A DNA stretch of 64,000 nt from assembly GCA_008933995.1 (NCBI GenBank), contig WARS01000010.1:9031001-9095000 (forward strand), given 5' to 3'. Under the pieces are notes generated by a model, which was given only the letters and a program-made list of their open reading frames with translations, was not told where the DNA came from and did no database searches. This DNA is from Datnioides undecimradiatus (taxonomy: Eukaryota; Chordata; Actinopteri; Lobotiformes; Datnioididae). Position numbers and translations under genes: made by a program. Below are positions 60,481-64,000 of this stretch, piece after piece; position 1 is the first letter of the stretch, and every line of letters begins with the position of its first letter.

Positions 60481-63400
60481 AGTATCAATTCCCATCTCAA
60501 ATACAAAGCAGCATCAAATCACACATGCACCTTTCTCTATTTCATCTAACTGATGCTAACTATCTATGCTGATGCTCAGGTAGTATGTCTGTTTCCTCAT
60601 AAATTACCATTTTCCATAATTAACATTGATTTGTCAGTTTCCTGACAAGCAAACTTTTGCAGTCATGTTTTTTAATGTGCTCACTAAATCAGAAAATCAA
60701 ACTCATCTTTTGAGAGGGTCAAAAGGGTCTTTTTTGCACTGACAAGTATCTTGGTCTTTTATGTATGAGATGTTTTTAGATTTTAAAGCAGCCTAGGTGG
60801 AAACTGATGGTTTATGCACTGCACAAACATAAAATACTGCTGGTGTGTAGACATAGTGTATAGTGAGACTACATAACTTTGGCTGCAGCCAAACAACAGC
60901 AGCCACTGTGGCCAGAGGTGGCAATTACAGAATCCTACAAAGTAGTATAACAACAGCATGAGTAGACACAAGGTTGTGTGCAGGTTGTGTGCTGTTCTCC
61001 ATACTAGTTCTTTGGTCTTGCCCTCTATTTTGATAGTTGGTCTGCCCTCACATGCATGTCCGTCTTCAACATAGCGGCCAGGTCACAAATTCTACAACTA
61101 AACAGGACATTAAGAACTATTTCTAAAATGATCTTTGGCTGAAATAGGATGTGTGTGATGCAATATTGATCCATATTTGAACACCACTGTCTAGCTTGAA
61201 AGTTTAATTTGAGTTTTATTTTAATTTAGCTTTATTGAGTAAACAATGTGTACATTTGCTTTTGAGATGCTGATGCTCTAGTGTGGTATCTGGTGGCAGT
61301 GATTGTCATTTATAGAACATCTAATTGTGACCTTAAGTTTGGATAATTTTAAGGTTTCAAGGTTTACCCCATAAATATAAACACAGCTAGTGTTTGCGCC
61401 TAATTTTAATATCATAAAAAAAGAAACTCTGGTGCTTTGCGGTCCCCAAAGGCTTCATGTGAGTACGGTAACACACCCACGACGACAATATGACACCCAG
61501 CTGGATGCACCGCAAAGCATACACAAATAATTTTGTGCTAGACCGCTTTAGATAATTAGCTCTAGCTGTAGGGCAAACGGGAGATATTCAACAAATAACA
61601 CTTTTGAAAAGAAAGTGGGTGGATTCTTTTATTAGACTAATGCAGTTATCAAAACAGCACCAAAAAGCAGCAGTGTGTAATTAACTTGTAATGTGTAGAC
61701 AATAAAAATGCAAATGTGTGTGTGCGCGCGTGCACGGGGGTCAATGCAGAGGGTGAAAGCTTCAGGGATTGATCTTTGCCGTGAAGGTCAGGGTCCCGTG
61801 GGTTATCGATCACATGGGATGTCAGCCCTCTCTCTCAATGCTGTGAAATTAGTTTACTGCATTCAGTAGTAAGTAAAAATACCAAACTGTGGTCTGTTTC
61901 CAATATGTTCCTGTTTACACTGTCAGAGCAAGTCTTAGAAAGTATTTTCCCTCAGCTAAAGACCATGATAATTTTGCTCACATCTCTAAACGAATGTGGT
62001 CCGAACGTAATAAAGTTAAGATGACAGTGTGACACAAATGGTTTTAATGGTTTGAACTGTCCCTATGTCAGACTTAAAATTATGGTTTGAACACTGAATT
62101 ATTATTAGCGGTTGGCAGCTTATGACGGCTAGAAGAGCAACCTCATACTAATGGAGCACTTACTGAAATGAAAATGCCAAAATAAAATATCATATATTAG
62201 TCATCTGTCAATGATGCAGTATAAACACATCGGTTTTTAGATTGGAAAAATGACTAAAACTGGAACCGTGAGCCAGTTCCAGTCAGGGGAACAGACAGTG
62301 CTGAATTTCAGCCTTTTGTTATCACAGTTTCTTTGGAAACTGCTACCAGCTAAAGGGGAGAAAAATGACTTTCAGCCATTTAGTGCGTCTGTCTCTATCT
62401 GAGTAGAGAATGGGATGGTGCAGCCCCGGGAGTCGTTCTGTCACAACAAAGCTCTCGTGCTACTTTTAATGTTTTGACATGAAATGGTGACAGCCATCCA
62501 GTCCGCCCATGGCCCGCTTTTTTCTGGTCATCATCTCCTGCTCATTCCCCGTCTCTGCCTCTTTTTTTTTCCAAATCTACAAAACACCTCCAGTATGCAA
62601 GAGTGGGTGGAGGTACCGGTGGGAGGCGGGAGCAGAGGAGAGGTGGGGTGTTGTAATAGCAATGGATCCATTTTTATATGAAAGCCGACACTCACTGCCA
62701 CATGGGAAGGGCAGCTTTCTGGAGGGAGGTAATGGTTTCTTCTCCTCCCGCTGCTCCCTGAGGTGGGCCGAGTGTAAATTACATCTAGCTTGCCCTCTGT
62801 ACAGTCAGGACCAGAGCTGGCTGCCGCTCGCCTCCCACAATTCCCTTCCCTCCTCATCACCAGTTAGCTCCTGAGCGATATTCCCATCTTGCTTGGGCAC
62901 AGAGGGACATATCAGAGAGGGAGCAGCCTACATGTGGTGATGCTATCTTCCTTTTTCAAATCTCTCATACTTTCTATCTCTCTCCTCATCCAGACAGAAG
63001 GATCACTCCAGCTGCAACTTGGCCACCGTATGTTTTGGGAGACTCTACAGCACTTTGCACGAGGAAGAAGGGAAAGATGTTATGGAGGGGCGGCTGGAAA
63101 TGCAAACAGCAGCCCTCCAGATTCACTTAAGTCAGATTGAAAGTGTCAGAACAGCTTGGATGGAAAGCAGAGCAGAGCAAGGGAGTGAAATGGCTGGCAG
63201 ACTGTGTTTCATGGCCTGTCAGGTCAAGACACATTATCCCCTGGCCATACTGTTTCTCATTAGCCCCCTGATGTGCTGTGAAGCCCTGCCTGCCATGAAT
63301 GGCAAAGCCCTGATTCGGGCTGAAGTGGCACCTCGGCCCAGCTTGGCACCAAGACAATGCTGAGACTGGACAGGTGGTAAGACAAGGAAGGAGAGATGGC

Positions 63401-64000
63401 AGGAATGGTACCCAAAGGTCACTGGTTTGAAAACCACATGTTTTGTATTAGGCGAGACACCCATGACACTGTCTCCTCTGCTCCTAACAAAAGGAGTTGA
63501 GTCAATACCATTGCGTAGAGGCTGTCCTCAGACTCACAGTCAGAAACACAGCAGTGTTTATCACTTGTTCCAACAAGTAAAACAGTCCATGACCTAAACA
63601 TTGAGGTACAAGTGACCTCTTGTGTGCAAGAAGCAGCCTGACAATGCTGCAAAGACAGAACTGTAAAACCTCTCAGCATTACGGTCCAGTGGATGGTTCA
63701 GTAGCACAAAGACTCTGAACTGGACATTTTTACACTATGGCGTACATCCTTCTTCCTACCAACAATAACCATGCTTTTACTCTGATTCAACCAAGTAGAC
63801 CAAACAACTATATGAGTTTATCACTTAAATTCATATGTAACCTTAAACCTTTATCAATACAGGTGCTAGATGTTCTGCATTTTCAGCAGCAAATAAGGCT
63901 TGTTTTCCTAAAACAGAAAAAGTCTTTTTATTTAAACATCTTTTTGGTTAACATGAGCCTTATAACACATAACAGCTGAGCAGACACTGAAACTCATCAA

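Larger units (their letters stand above)
54142..64000 (-). other. probable gpr158 intron, no exon recognised
   Basis: I searched the minus strand for the expected TM1-TM2 sequence and found none, so this 9.9 kb is taken as part of a long intron. GPR158 introns are very long in other vertebrates. Within it are repeat copies (58.2 and 60.3 kb) and some balanced-composition segments (53.3-53.5, 55.6-55.7, 59.3-59.5 and 62.5-63.1 kb) whose open frames look like chance. Confidence 0.5.

Noticed and set aside
62509-62874. Overlapping open frames of 121 (plus) and 109 (minus) codons
   Set aside because: Both strands are open at once and neither resembles a known protein or the missing GPR158 ectodomain.
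63019-63363. Plus-strand open frame of 114 codons beginning MATVCFGRLYS
   Set aside because: It has no recognisable domain or splice partners and lies antisense within what is probably a gpr158 intron. A chance frame in GC-richer DNA is more likely.

Overview
The window looks like a piece of a vertebrate nuclear genome, most probably a ray-finned (teleost) fish. Genes are split by GT-AG introns, the spacing between coding exons is large and AT-rich, simple repeats such as (GT)n are common, and several stretches resemble dispersed repeats familiar from teleost genomes (a Tc1/mariner remnant, short inverted-repeat elements, and a family carrying an AGCTTAGCTTAGCA motif that occurs twice here). 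There are no prokaryotic operons, CRISPR arrays, rRNA or recognisable tRNA genes. I cannot name the species.

Three protein-coding genes can be rebuilt exon by exon. All are on the minus strand. From right to left: (1) the 3' part of a gpr158-type class C orphan receptor (metabotropic glycine receptor), six exons from 54141 down to the stop at 43803, covering transmembrane segments 3-7 and the whole cytoplasmic tail with seven VCPW(E/D) motifs; the extracellular and TM1-TM2 exons lie to the right of the window or were not found. (2) A complete annexin A13, eleven coding exons from the ATG at 25589 to the stop at 19729, encoding 316 residues. (3) A CCDC106-like nuclear coiled-coil protein, four coding exons from the ATG at 13143 to the stop at 10992, encoding 335 residues. 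All splice phases join without a frame break, which is strong internal support for the models.

Region by region: 1-10990 is mostly non-genic, with one dispersed repeat near 0.5-0.9 kb, another near 8.3 kb and a possible open frame running in from the left edge. 10992-13153 is the CCDC106-like gene. Its non-coding first exon may lie near 17.3-17.5 kb, which would make 13.2-17.3 kb its first intron. 18.5-25.6 kb is anxa13, with a palindromic CRE just upstream. 25.8-39.3 kb is mostly intergenic, but contains a few isolated exon-like pieces (28.5, 31.9 and 32.1 kb, minus strand) that may belong to an unidentified small gene, and a deleted Tc1-like element. 39.3-43.8 kb is probably a long gpr158 3' UTR. 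43.8-54.1 kb is the gpr158 coding part, and 54.1-64 kb appears to be gpr158 intron sequence.

The genes do not form a functional unit. Annexin A13 is a calcium-dependent, probably myristoylated membrane-binding protein of epithelia. GPR158 is a neuronal receptor coupled to RGS7 signalling. CCDC106-like proteins are nuclear. I saw no convincing undescribed biological system. The most useful leads are the enlarged CPW(E/D) motif set in gpr158, a CA repeat directly beside one of its splice donors, and the unnamed exon cluster at 28.5-32.1 kb.
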